In this document: piece by piece, positions 6,685 through 14,587 of the stretch
How the letters are laid out: each line of letters opens with the position of its first letter
Position numbering within the stretch: the first letter of the stretch is position 1
Source of the DNA: Kutzneria sp035492655
Lineage (GTDB): Bacteria; Actinomycetota; Actinomycetes; Mycobacteriales; Pseudonocardiaceae
Length of the DNA stretch: 29,164 nt
Assembly: GCA_035492655.1 (NCBI GenBank)
Contig: DATJJB010000253.1
Location: 1-29,164, forward strand
Reading direction: 5' to 3'
Program-made: the position numbers and the translations under genes
The notes under the pieces: model-generated
The model's input: the letters and a program-made list of their open reading frames with translations, nothing else
What the model was told of the DNA's origin: nothing
Databases searched by the model: none

Positions 6685-7553
6685 TCACTGCCGCCAGCTT
6701 TCCCACGCCAGATCTGGCCATCCGCTCCTGCGACCCGGTGGAGCTGGAACGGGTGCGCGCCTTCGCTGCCGAGCAGGCCGCAGCCGCCGAGACCGCCCGA
6801 AGACGGCTGGAGTTCGGCATGGATGTTCCCGCGCTACGGGCTGTGCACGCCGACCTGATCCGCTGGCGGTACGAGCTCGCGCTGCGATCCCCGGGCCGGA
6901 TCGGGCAAGGAATTCCCCTTGACGCCAGCCGTTTCGTGACGCCGCTCGCCGACGGCGGTCCGAACTACGACCGTCTCGGCTACACCGGCCGGCTCCGACA
7001 CCGGGCGTCGTGGGATCCGGCGACCCGGACTTTCCTCGGCGGTGTGGAGACTCCGGCCCATCGAATCATGCTCCACTATGGACAGGCCGTGCACGAGCGC
7101 TTCGCGCGTGAGGGCAACGCCGGCGACGTGCTGCTCAATCCCGTTGTCCTGCCGGACGGTCGGGTGATCACCGGCAATCGTCTGGTTCGTGGCGCGGCGG
7201 CGGCCCGTGTCGGTGACGAGCTGGTCGCCCGGCTGGCCCGTCGCGGCCGGGACACCAGCCAGGTCGAGATCGGCGGAAACCCTTGCTACGCCGTCACGGC
7301 CGACGATCCCGCCCGGGAGCTGATGTTCACCAGCGCCCTGGAACTGTTGGCCGACAAGGGTGATTGGGCAGCCGCGCAATACCTGCTGTTCCAGTCGCCG
7401 CGGATGAAGAAGGGCAGCGACGCCGTCACCCGGGTCTTCCTCGCCGCGGTCGGCGCGGTCCTGTCAGGACACCCGCCGACGCTGGTTCAGGACATCGATC
7501 TGCGCTGTGCCGTGTTGGGACAGCAGGAGTCCGCGGCTGCTGTCCAGGGATGA
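6681..7553 (+). CDS. Unknown protein translationally coupled to the STAND NTPase
   Basis: 290 residues from the GTG at 6681, which overlaps the stop of the NB-ARC gene in a GTGA arrangement; in-frame starts further upstream would lie inside that gene. No domain recognised. Visible: an N-terminal helical part rich in Ala/Arg/Glu (ELERVRAFAAEQAAAAETAR), a middle part with several conserved-looking His/Tyr/Arg residues (GPNYDRLGYTGRLRHRASW, RIMLHYGQAVHERF), and a C-terminal helical part (YLLFQSPRMKKGSDAVTRVF). No signal peptide, no membrane segment. Tight coupling implies near-stoichiometric synthesis with the STAND protein, so a partner, effector or antagonist role is plausible but unproven. 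A stem-loop terminator follows 40 bp downstream. Confidence 0.75.
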   Translation: MITAASFPTPDLAIRSCDPVELERVRAFAAEQAAAAETARRRLEFGMDVPALRAVHADLIRWRYELALRSPGRIGQGIPLDASRFVTPLADGGPNYDRLGYTGRLRHRASWDPATRTFLGGVETPAHRIMLHYGQAVHERFAREGNAGDVLLNPVVLPDGRVITGNRLVRGAAAARVGDELVARLARRGRDTSQVEIGGNPCYAVTADDPARELMFTSALELLADKGDWAAAQYLLFQSPRMKKGSDAVTRVFLAAVGAVLSGHPPTLVQDIDLRCAVLGQQESAAAVQG

Positions 7554-7591
7554 GCCGAGCGGCGAGGCCGTACGCAGTGGCCTCGGCAGAC

Positions 7592-7619
7592 GCCGGCCCG
7601 ACCTGGTACTCGGGCCGGC
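7592..7619. terminator. Stem-loop terminator after the STAND operon
   Basis: Perfect 10-bp stem GCCGGCCCGA / TCGGGCCGGC with the 8-base loop CCTGGTAC, followed by a C-run rather than a T-run. It sits between convergent genes ending at 7553 (+) and 7708 (-) and could serve both. Nothing else is seen in this 154-bp gap. Confidence 0.6.
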
Positions 7620-7707
7620 CCCCCGGCTTCGATCATCAGCTGGCCATCGCCGGCACGGTGTCGACCACACCGGCGTTGGCCCGCTGCCGTCTAGCTGTGC
7701 TGGCTGA

Positions 7708-8544
7708 TCACTGGTTGAGCGTGCAGGGCGCCAGCGCGTCCAGGCCGCCCGGCTTGGACCCGGTCACCCGGCCGATGTCGATGGCGATCCGGTCCAGCAC
7801 GGCGATCCGCTTGGCCTTCAACGGGCCGAGGATGGCGTTGTTGATGAAGTTCGGACCGCCCTGGCCCCGCGAGGTGATGAGCCGGTTGTCGGCCTCGGCG
7901 ATCTCCTTGTTCAGGTTGGCCAGCTCGGCGGTCACGCCGGCCTGCGCGGCGGCCGGCACGGCCGGCAGCTTGTCCTGCACCGACGGGCAGTTGACGGTCG
8001 GCGCGGCACCGCCCGCGGCGCCTCCCGCCGAGCTCTGCGCGGAAGTCGTCACCGGCGCCGGAGCCCCGGCGCCGCCCGAACCACCGGAACCTCCGGAGCC
8101 GCCGGAACCTCCAGAACCGCCCGATCCGCCCAGGCTGCACGCTGCGAGCGCGTCCAGGCCGGTGGGCTTGGCGGCGTGCCGGCCGATCGAGATGGCGATC
8201 CGGTCGATGGTCGACACCCGCTTGTCCTTCAACGGCCCGAGAATGGCGTTGTTCACGAAGTTCGGCCCGCCCTGGCCCTTGGTCGTGATCAGCCGGTTGT
8301 TGGCCTCGGCGATCTGGGTGTCGAGCAGGGCGAGGTTCCGCGTCACCTCGGCCTGCGATGCCGCCGGGATGGCCGGCAGCTTGTCCTTGACCGACGGGCA
8401 GACGATCGTGGCCGCCGCCGTGGCGGCGTTGGCGGAGCCGTCGTGGGTGGCCACGACCACCGCGCCGCCCAGCACGGCGGCGGCCCCGAGCGCTACTGCC
8501 GCGACCCGGAACTTCCGCGGAACCGCCGCGTAACTCATCCTCAT
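7708..8544 (-). CDS. Secreted protein of two tandem repeats joined by a GGS linker
   Basis: 278 residues from ATG 8544, chosen because AGGAG stands 7 bases before it. N-terminal Sec-type signal: basic start, hydrophobic VAAVALGAAAVLGGAVVVA, and a likely cleavage after an Ala-rich segment (NAATA). Then two ~90-residue copies of the same domain: each begins with a Cys-Pro-Ser-Val segment (CPSVKDKLPAIPA and CPSVQDKLPAVPA), contains a GQGGPNF(V/I)NNAILGPLK signature, and ends GLDALAxCxL. The two Cys of each copy could form a disulfide. A GGSGGS...GGAGAPAP linker separates them. No enzyme motif. The domain type looks like a secreted family of actinobacteria of unknown function; the duplication makes this one double length. 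Confidence 0.8.
   Translation of the reverse strand: MRMSYAAVPRKFRVAAVALGAAAVLGGAVVVATHDGSANAATAAATIVCPSVKDKLPAIPAASQAEVTRNLALLDTQIAEANNRLITTKGQGGPNFVNNAILGPLKDKRVSTIDRIAISIGRHAAKPTGLDALAACSLGGSGGSGGSGGSGGSGGSGGAGAPAPVTTSAQSSAGGAAGGAAPTVNCPSVQDKLPAVPAAAQAGVTAELANLNKEIAEADNRLITSRGQGGPNFINNAILGPLKAKRIAVLDRIAIDIGRVTGSKPGGLDALAPCTLNQ
8071..8130 (-). repeat. In-gene short tandem repeat encoding the (GGS)n linker
   Basis: About six imperfect 9-base units (variants of tccggcggt on the minus strand) encode Gly-Gly-Ser repeats between the two domains of the secreted protein. Synonymous differences between units (tcc/tct/tcg serines) mean it is not a freshly expanded perfect repeat. Such tracts can change length by slippage in multiples of three residues without breaking the frame. 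Confidence 0.7.
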
Positions 8545-8622
8545 TGACCCGCTCCTGTCGCTGTCGACCACGCCCCGATCCGGTCTACGTGGCCGCGAAC
8601 GACTCCGGTTCACGGGTTTCGG

Positions 8623-9609
8623 TTATTCGATTGATTCGATGATTCGGTCCACAGTGGACGTGCTCGCGCGCACGGCGAGGCGGGGCGGCAGCAGGCGGAT
8701 CTCCGGGGTCGCCGAGCCCTGCATCCGGTCGACGACCATCTCCACGGCGAGCTCGCCGAGCAGCGCGGCCGGCACCTCGACGGTGGTCAGCGTGCAGGGA
8801 TCGCCGCCGTGCGGGCCGACCGCGATCACGGACATGTCGTGCGGCACAACAAGTCCGCGCCGGCCGAGGTCCTGCATGATCGGGGTGACGGCCGCCTCGT
8901 TCTGGATCACCACCGCGGTCACGCCGTCGGCCACCAGCCCGTTCAGGCAGGTGGAGACGTCGTAGGCGCGGACGAAGGCCCGAACCCCGCGGCGTTCGGC
9001 GGAGTCGAGGAACCCTTGCCGGAACCGGGTCTCGTGACTGGCGCCACGCGCGTGCACGATCGCGGGCGGCCCGATGAGTCCGATCCGTCGGTGCCCGAGA
9101 TCGGCCAGATGGTCGACACACAATCCGGCGGCCGCCGGGAAATCCAGGTCCAGGCAGGTGATCGCGTTGGGATGATCCGGTACGCCGATCAGCACCGTCG
9201 GCCGGTCGACGGCCGTGAGCATCGGGACGCGATCGTCGGCGACGGTCACGTCCAACGCGATCACGCCGTCGGCCAGCGAGCCGATGACCGCGTCGCGCAG
9301 TTCGCCGGGATCGCCGTCCTTGGTCAGCAGCAACAGGTCCAGCCCGTGCGAGCGCGCGGCGACGGTGGCCGCAGCGGTGAACCGCATGATTGTTGGTGTG
9401 TCGATGCCGGGCCGCTGCGGGGCCAGCACCGCGAGCAGGTCGCTGCGGACGACCGGCTCGGTGGCCCGTGGCCGGTAGCCGAGCAGTCGGATCTGCTGCT
9501 GCACTCGTCTCCGGGTCGCGGCCGACACCGTCCGTTTGCCGCTGATCACATAGGACACCGTGCTCGGCGCCACTCCGGCGGCCCGCGCTACATCGTGAAT
9601 GGTCGCCAC
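8623..9609 (-). CDS. LacI family transcriptional regulator
   Basis: 328 residues, usual length, from GTG 9609. Residues 1-55 are the LacI headpiece (ATIHDVARAAGVAPSTVSYV, hinge helix about 46-58), followed by a periplasmic-binding-protein-like sugar domain with typical segments such as LADGVIALDVTVADD, HLADLGHRRIGLIGPP and TTVEVPAALLGELAVE. It represses until a sugar or derivative is bound. It is divergent from the GH3-family gene, which is the obvious target. No Shine-Dalgarno sequence precedes the GTG; a -10/-35 pair places transcription at the start codon. Confidence 0.92.
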   Translation of the reverse strand: MATIHDVARAAGVAPSTVSYVISGKRTVSAATRRRVQQQIRLLGYRPRATEPVVRSDLLAVLAPQRPGIDTPTIMRFTAAATVAARSHGLDLLLLTKDGDPGELRDAVIGSLADGVIALDVTVADDRVPMLTAVDRPTVLIGVPDHPNAITCLDLDFPAAAGLCVDHLADLGHRRIGLIGPPAIVHARGASHETRFRQGFLDSAERRGVRAFVRAYDVSTCLNGLVADGVTAVVIQNEAAVTPIMQDLGRRGLVVPHDMSVIAVGPHGGDPCTLTTVEVPAALLGELAVEMVVDRMQGSATPEIRLLPPRLAVRASTSTVDRIIESIE

Positions 9610-9615
9610 GGCCAG

Positions 9616-9644
9616 AAGTTAGTTGACGGCTCACTTAATCGCAA
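9616..9644 (-). promoter_or_regulatory. Candidate leaderless promoter of the LacI gene
   Basis: Minus-strand -10 TAACTT (9621-9616) and -35 TTGCGA (9644-9639) with a 17-base spacer. Only 6 bases separate the -10 from the GTG at 9609. Confidence 0.4.
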
Positions 9645-9671
9645 GCATGATCGGCTCGAATCTGTCGAACC
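9623..9671 (+). promoter_or_regulatory. Candidate GH3-gene promoter with adjoining imperfect palindrome
   Basis: Plus-strand TTGACG (9623-9628), a 17-base spacer and CATGAT (9646-9651) form a plausible promoter that overlaps the LacI promoter on the other strand. Directly downstream GGCTCGAATCTGTCGAACC (9653-9671) is an imperfect inverted repeat (6 of 7 arm positions) and is the best candidate for a LacI operator in the 189-bp divergent gap. About 125 bp of leader remain before the GH3 start. Confidence 0.3.
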
Positions 9672-9798
9672 GGCTGTTCTTCCTGTGCGACAACGGAAAA
9701 TGGTTCAGACCAGCGGCTTGACCGGTCGGCGTCGGGGTGATTGGGTGAGTGCCCGCGACTGGTGAAGCCGAAGGTCGCTCGGTTGTGCGAGGGGACCC

Positions 9799-12045
9799 AT
9801 GGCTCCGTCCGACCTGGTCCGGCCGCCGATCGACACACCGACGCCGGCCGTCCGACCGCTGCGGCTGGGCGCGACCTGGAATCCCGACCTGGCCCGCCGC
9901 GTCGGCTCGGCGTTCGGCGACCGCCACGCGGGCGAGGTCGTCGGCGTCCAACTGGACCAGGCGATCCGGGATCCCCGGCTGGGCCGCAACGAGCTCGGTT
10001 ACGCCGAGGATCCGCTGCTCGCGGCCCGGCTGGCCGCCGCCCACCTGTTCGGCATGAGCGGCGCCTGCACGCCGGTGATCACCGACTTCGACACGGCGGC
10101 GTGCTTCGGCGGCCGGTACGGCTTCAGCGCGCGGTCGCTCAACGAGCGGGAACTGCCGGTCTATCGGGCGGTGTTCGAGATCGGCGGGGCCCGCGGCCTG
10201 GTGCTGCCGCGGCACATGTTCGACGAGTCGCCGATGATGACCCGGCTGTTGATCGAGGAGGGCATCCATCCCTGGAGCGACGGCTGCGCGCCGGTGCTCA
10301 CCACCGGCGGGCCCGTCGTGCCGGCGATGCGGGCCGGCGCCGACGGCTTTATCGGCCAGGTCTTGGACGAACTCGTGGCAGCGGAAGCCGACGGGAGCAT
10401 CACGGCGGCGGAGATCGCCGCGGCCACGGCGCGCCTCGACGCGGTGTTCGGCCGGACGGCTGTGTCCTCCGGCCGTGACCACGACGGGCTGGAGCTGGCG
10501 GTGGCCCGTGAGGCGGTGGTGCTGCTGCGTAACGACGGCCTGCTGCCGCTGCTCGTCGGCCCCGGCATGCGGGTCGCCGTGGTGCATCCGGGCAGTTCGT
10601 GCGGTCTGCCGGCGGCGGTCGAGCGGCTCGTCACCGCGGCCGGCGGGACGGTGACCATGACCGGTGGCTACGACCGTGTGCGGCTGCGCGAGGCCGACAG
10701 CCGCCGCTGCCTTGTCGCCGTCGGCGACGACCTCGAGCTGGCTGTGCCGAGTGACGGCAACGACGTCTTCGACGCCATCGAGTGGTCTCGGCAGGTGTTC
10801 GAGCTACGCAACGGCTCCTGCCGCCGATCGGTGGATGTGGTGTCGGCGAACGACGGCACGGTCGCGCTGCATTACGTCCTCAATGGACGGACCGTGGTGC
10901 TGGAGAACATGATGTGGGAGCCGGTCTCCGAAGGCGCCGCCCCATCGGCCGCGTCGGCCGCGGCGGCGGACGTGGTCCTGATGGTGGTCGGCAACGACCC
11001 CGAAGACCGCCGCGACCGGGAGAACCTTTTGCTGCCGGCGCAACAGGAACGTACACTGCGCGCGGTGCGGGCGGCCAATCCGAACACGGTGCTGGCCGTG
11101 CTGAGCAGCCACCCGTACGCGCTGGACTGGGCCGACGCCAACGTCGGCGGCATGCTGTGGAGCACGCCGGGGGACAAGAGCGACGTGGCCATGGCCGATG
11201 TGCTGTTCGGCGTGCGCTCGCCGGCCGGCCGGCTGCCGCAGACCTGGTACCGCGCAATGGACACCGCCTTCGACACGTACCTGGAGCAGCAGGCCGAGCC
11301 GCTGTTCCCGTTCGGCCACGGCCTGAGCTACACCACCTTCCGCTACGACCGGCCGGTGCTGAGCAGCCGGGACCTCGCGGCCGACGGCCGGATCACGGTG
11401 TCGGTCCGCGTGCACAACACCGGTTTCCGCGACGGCGACGAGGTGGTGCAGCTCTACACCCGGCAGCTCACGTCCCGGGTGCGCCAGCCGCTCCGGCAGC
11501 TGCGGCACTTCACCCGGATCACCGTGCCGGCAAGGACGTCGCGGACCGTCACGTTCGCGCTGACCGCCGACGACGTGTCCTTCTTCGACGTCACGACGCA
11601 GGCCTGGGTGCTGGAGACCGCCACCCACGAGGTCCTGGTCGGCGGCCACGCGGCCCGGTTCGGCACCACCGGCCGGGAGATCCCGGTCCGGCCGCTGGCC
11701 GGGACATCGCTGCTGTGCACCAGGGCCGACGAGGCCGCCGGCCTGGTGCTGGTCGACGGCCCGGCGATGGCCGCGACCGGGCAGCGGTCGTGGCTGGCCT
11801 TCCGTGCCTGCGACCCGGCCGGCTGCCGCACCTGGAGCCTGGAGGCGGTCAACCCGACGCGGGTGCCGCTGTACGTCGGGCTGCACCTGGACGATCCGAA
11901 GGGCCCGCTGATCGGCGTGCTGGCCGTGCCGCCGGGCGAGGGCACCTACACCGCGCCGATCACCGGTGAAGCGCCAGGGATCCGTGACGTGTTCGTGGTG
12001 TTCACCCAGCCGGGGGTGAGGGCGGGTCGTCTGATGTTCGGCTGA
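9799..12045 (+). CDS. GH3-family (beta-glucosidase-like) protein with eroded N-terminal barrel and C-terminal CBM6-like domain
   Basis: 748 residues from ATG 9799 (GAGGGG 5-10 bases before it; an in-frame stop at 9763 rules out a longer form). Residues 20-86 match the GH3 barrel (ATWNPDLARRVGSAFGD; YAEDPLLAARLAAAHLFGM), but the first ~70 residues of a normal barrel are absent, the Lys-His substrate motif reads ITDFDTA, and the Ser-Tyr-Asn segment reads LVLPRH. The nucleophile strand VVSDW has no clear counterpart; WSDG at 159-162 is the only candidate. The second domain is well kept: VAREAVVLLRNDGLLPL (235-251), EDRRDRENLLLPAQQ, GRLPQTWY, and FGHGLSYTTF before the fibronectin-III-like domain. 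The last ~125 residues resemble a CBM6-type beta-sandwich (GIRDVFVVF near the end). No signal peptide: intracellular. Probably LacI-controlled; activity doubtful. Confidence 0.85.
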   Translation: MAPSDLVRPPIDTPTPAVRPLRLGATWNPDLARRVGSAFGDRHAGEVVGVQLDQAIRDPRLGRNELGYAEDPLLAARLAAAHLFGMSGACTPVITDFDTAACFGGRYGFSARSLNERELPVYRAVFEIGGARGLVLPRHMFDESPMMTRLLIEEGIHPWSDGCAPVLTTGGPVVPAMRAGADGFIGQVLDELVAAEADGSITAAEIAAATARLDAVFGRTAVSSGRDHDGLELAVAREAVVLLRNDGLLPLLVGPGMRVAVVHPGSSCGLPAAVERLVTAAGGTVTMTGGYDRVRLREADSRRCLVAVGDDLELAVPSDGNDVFDAIEWSRQVFELRNGSCRRSVDVVSANDGTVALHYVLNGRTVVLENMMWEPVSEGAAPSAASAAAADVVLMVVGNDPEDRRDRENLLLPAQQERTLRAVRAANPNTVLAVLSSHPYALDWADANVGGMLWSTPGDKSDVAMADVLFGVRSPAGRLPQTWYRAMDTAFDTYLEQQAEPLFPFGHGLSYTTFRYDRPVLSSRDLAADGRITVSVRVHNTGFRDGDEVVQLYTRQLTSRVRQPLRQLRHFTRITVPARTSRTVTFALTADDVSFFDVTTQAWVLETATHEVLVGGHAARFGTTGREIPVRPLAGTSLLCTRADEAAGLVLVDGPAMAATGQRSWLAFRACDPAGCRTWSLEAVNPTRVPLYVGLHLDDPKGPLIGVLAVPPGEGTYTAPITGEAPGIRDVFVVFTQPGVRAGRLMFG

Positions 12046-12077
12046 CCCGTTCCGCCGCGTCCCGCGTACTCATCACC

Positions 12078-12968
12078 GTGAGACAGCGACGGCGTGATCT
12101 GACCGAGCCGGTGACGGTCATCGGTGTCGCCGTCGCTGCGCTGGTCGCGGTGGTTTTCGTGATCCAGAGCGTGGACACGGGCGAGGTGGCCACCGCGCAA
12201 CCGCCCGTGACCTTGCCGACGACGACCGCTGTGCCACCGCCTCCGCTGCCGCCGCCGGTCACCACGAGCACCGCGCTGCCGGCGGACATCCAGCTCGCGA
12301 CGGCCGTGTTCGACCTGCGTGACAACGCCCTCGTGAGCCAGTCGAACGAGAACCGGCAGTTCGCGGCCGAGTCGCTGACCAAGCTGCTGATCGCCACCGA
12401 CCTGGCCGCGGCCGGCAAGCTCACCGGCGACAATTTGCCTCGGGTGCAGCGCATGCTGTCCGTCAGCGACGACACGACCGCCAACCAGCTGTGGACGGCC
12501 GACGGCGGCCCGGCGATCGTCACCCGCGCGATCCGATCCATGGGGCTCAAGGCGACGACGCCACCGCGTGACCCGGGCCGGTGGGGCGACATGACCACCA
12601 CCGCGGCCGACGTGGTCCGGATCTATCAGCACATCATGACGAAAATGCCGGTCGGGCAACGGACTGTGCTGCTGAACGATCTCGCCACCACACCCCGCGC
12701 GGCCGACGGCACCAACCAGGACTTCGGCATCACGGCGGCGCTGCCGGACGGGGAGTGGTGGGCCAAGCAGGCGTGGGCGTGCTGCCGCCCGGAGTGGGAC
12801 GTGCACACCACCGGCCTGGTCGGTGAGGACCATCGGTACGTCGTGGTGGCGCTGAGCCAGCAGCCGCTGGCCGGCGGCTTCGGCGGCGCCACCAAGGTCA
12901 TGACGACCGTGGCCAAGAACCTGGTGGCCGGCCTAGAGATCCAGCACCAGTTCACCGGCGGGGCGTGA
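12078..12968 (+). CDS. Membrane-anchored serine hydrolase, class A beta-lactamase-like
   Basis: 296 residues from GTG 12078. An N-terminal transmembrane anchor (about residues 12-30, VTVIGVAVAALVAVVFVIQS) is followed by a Thr/Pro-rich linker (45-68), placing the catalytic domain outside. Motifs: Ser99-Leu-Thr-Lys102 (SxxK) in AAESLTKLLIATDL, and a Ser-Asp-Asp triplet in MLSVSDDTTANQLW in the place of SDN. The third motif (Lys-Thr-Gly) is not typical; WWAKQAW is the likely equivalent. No Glu166-loop signature was clear, so a true beta-lactamase is doubtful; a cell-wall or peptide hydrolase, or a non-catalytic relative, is possible. Starts 32 bp after the GH3 gene and may be co-transcribed. Its 3' end overlaps the opposing gene by 36 bases. 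Confidence 0.8.
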   Translation: MRQRRRDLTEPVTVIGVAVAALVAVVFVIQSVDTGEVATAQPPVTLPTTTAVPPPPLPPPVTTSTALPADIQLATAVFDLRDNALVSQSNENRQFAAESLTKLLIATDLAAAGKLTGDNLPRVQRMLSVSDDTTANQLWTADGGPAIVTRAIRSMGLKATTPPRDPGRWGDMTTTAADVVRIYQHIMTKMPVGQRTVLLNDLATTPRAADGTNQDFGITAALPDGEWWAKQAWACCRPEWDVHTTGLVGEDHRYVVVALSQQPLAGGFGGATKVMTTVAKNLVAGLEIQHQFTGGA

Positions 12969-14573
12969 GCAGCAGACCAGCGCCTCGCCCGGCGCCGCCG
13001 GCTCAAGGGGATCCGGCCGGTACCGGACGTCGCCGGACAGCACCGGTGTCACGCATGTGTGGCAGACGCCGGTGCGGCAGGACCAGCGGGTCGGCACGTC
13101 GCAGGCCTCGGCCATCTCCAGGAGATTGTCGAAGTCCTCGCGCCACGGCACGGTGATATTGCTGCGGGCGAAGGTAATTCGCGGTCCTGTGCCGGGCTCG
13201 CCGGCCGGCTGGTGCGGCGTTGTCGCTACCGCGCCGACGATGCCGGGGTTGATCGCCGGCAGCGCGCCGAACAGTTCCGAGTGGACGTCCGTGATGCCGA
13301 GTTCCTTCAGTGCCACCGTCATGTCGTCCATGAAACCGGCCGGCCCGCACAGGTACGCCGCCGCGCCGGCGGGCAGATTCAACGCTGCCAGGGCTTCGGC
13401 GTTCAGGCGATTGCCGGCGGACGTGTAGTAGACGTGCTCGTGCGCAGTGAGATCGGTCAGCAGCGCATGGGCCTCGTCGGCGAAGGCCTGTTCGGCGGCG
13501 GACCGAGTGGTGTGCAGCCACCACACCTCGCGCCGGCTTCCCCTGAGGGCGCGCAACATCGCCAGCACCGGCGTGATGCCGACGCCGGCCGACAGCAGCA
13601 CCACCGGGGAGTCGTTGTCCAGCAACGTGAAGTCGCCACGCGGTGCGGCAACGTCGAGGGTGTCGCCTTCGTGCAGCTTGGTGTGCAAGAAGGTGCTCAC
13701 CGCACCGTCGCGCTTGACGCTGATCCGGTACTCGACGTCGCTCGCCGCCGACAGCGAGTAGCTCCGCACCTGTGCGTCGGCCCGCACGGTCAAGAACTGG
13801 CCAGGCAACGGCTTGGGCAGCGCCGAGCCGTCCGGTGTGGACAGATGGATGGAGGTGATGGTCGTGCTCTCCGGCACGATCCGCGACACCCGCAGCGGCC
13901 GGAAGCCCGGCCAGCCCTCGACCACAGGTTCCTTCGGGGCCAACAGATCCCGGAACGAGCCCTGCCAACCGGGGCTCAGCGCCGGGATGTCCACGGCCTT
14001 GCGTAGCCGCACGACGTCCCGATTCGGCAGGTACAGCAGAGCGTCGATGTCGGCGACGCTCATCTCGTGCCGGCCGACGACCGTGCGCACGATCTCGTCG
14101 CCGGCGCGCACCTCGCCCTCCTTGATCACCCGGAAGTAGAAGCCGGGGCGGTGCCGGGCGACCAGCAGCGACGGCATCTCGGGCTCGTTGAGCCGCATCG
14201 CGACCCGGAAGCAGGTCACGCGCGGCTGCGTGACCTCGAACTCGGCGTCGCCGATGCGGTACCGGTCGCCGATGTGCACCTCGTCGTCCAGCAGTCCGTC
14301 GACGGTGAAGTTCTCGCCGAAGTTGCCGTACTCCAGGTCGTCCCGGCCGAGCTGGTCGCGCCAGTAGTCGTAGGACTGGCGCTGGTAGACCATGACGGCC
14401 CGCTGCTCGCCACCGTGGCCGCCGAGGTCGCCCTGACCGTCGCCGTCGATGTTGAGCGTGCGGGCCATCCGCGGGCCCTCGACCGGGTGCTTGAAGATGC
14501 CGGTGTGCACGGTCCGGCCCTGCCAGGGCACGTCCTTGGGTAGGCCGACGTTCAGTGACAGCAGGCGGGCCAC
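12933..14573 (-). CDS. MOSC domain - flavin reductase - 2Fe-2S ferredoxin fusion
   Basis: 546 residues from GTG 14573 with AGGAAGGGG upstream. Residues ~1-220 are a YiiM-type MOSC module (GHGGEQRAVMVY, GENFTVDG, and QPRVTCFRVAMRL, whose Cys would be the sulfur carrier or Mo ligand). Residues ~230-460 are a ferredoxin-NADP reductase module: RSYSLSAA for flavin, VVLLSAGVGITPVLAMLRAL for NAD(P), and YLCGPAGFMDDM. The C-terminal ~85 residues are a plant-type 2Fe-2S ferredoxin with Cys-Arg-Thr-Gly-Val-Cys-His-Thr-Cys plus a later Cys in LVCCSR. This architecture occurs in putative N-hydroxylated-base or xenobiotic reductases, moving electrons from NAD(P)H to a Mo-linked or other acceptor; substrate unknown. 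It follows the CGNR regulator gene by 14 bp in an apparent operon. Confidence 0.88.
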   Translation of the reverse strand: MARLLSLNVGLPKDVPWQGRTVHTGIFKHPVEGPRMARTLNIDGDGQGDLGGHGGEQRAVMVYQRQSYDYWRDQLGRDDLEYGNFGENFTVDGLLDDEVHIGDRYRIGDAEFEVTQPRVTCFRVAMRLNEPEMPSLLVARHRPGFYFRVIKEGEVRAGDEIVRTVVGRHEMSVADIDALLYLPNRDVVRLRKAVDIPALSPGWQGSFRDLLAPKEPVVEGWPGFRPLRVSRIVPESTTITSIHLSTPDGSALPKPLPGQFLTVRADAQVRSYSLSAASDVEYRISVKRDGAVSTFLHTKLHEGDTLDVAAPRGDFTLLDNDSPVVLLSAGVGITPVLAMLRALRGSRREVWWLHTTRSAAEQAFADEAHALLTDLTAHEHVYYTSAGNRLNAEALAALNLPAGAAAYLCGPAGFMDDMTVALKELGITDVHSELFGALPAINPGIVGAVATTPHQPAGEPGTGPRITFARSNITVPWREDFDNLLEMAEACDVPTRWSCRTGVCHTCVTPVLSGDVRYRPDPLEPAAPGEALVCCSRPAGELVLDL

Positions 14574-14587
14574 GGTGATCCCCTTCC

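Noticed and set aside
5279..6820. Long Arg/Pro/Ala-rich open frame antisense to the NB-ARC gene
   Set aside because: Composition is that of a shadow frame and it has no recognisable motif.
8071..8130. Short repeats as CRISPR or intergenic minisatellite
   Set aside because: The units are 9-base codon repeats inside a gene with no spacers.
7364..8533. Pro/Glu-repeat open frame antisense to the secreted two-repeat protein
   Set aside because: The PEPPEP-like run is the reverse of the GGS linker codons; no start signal.
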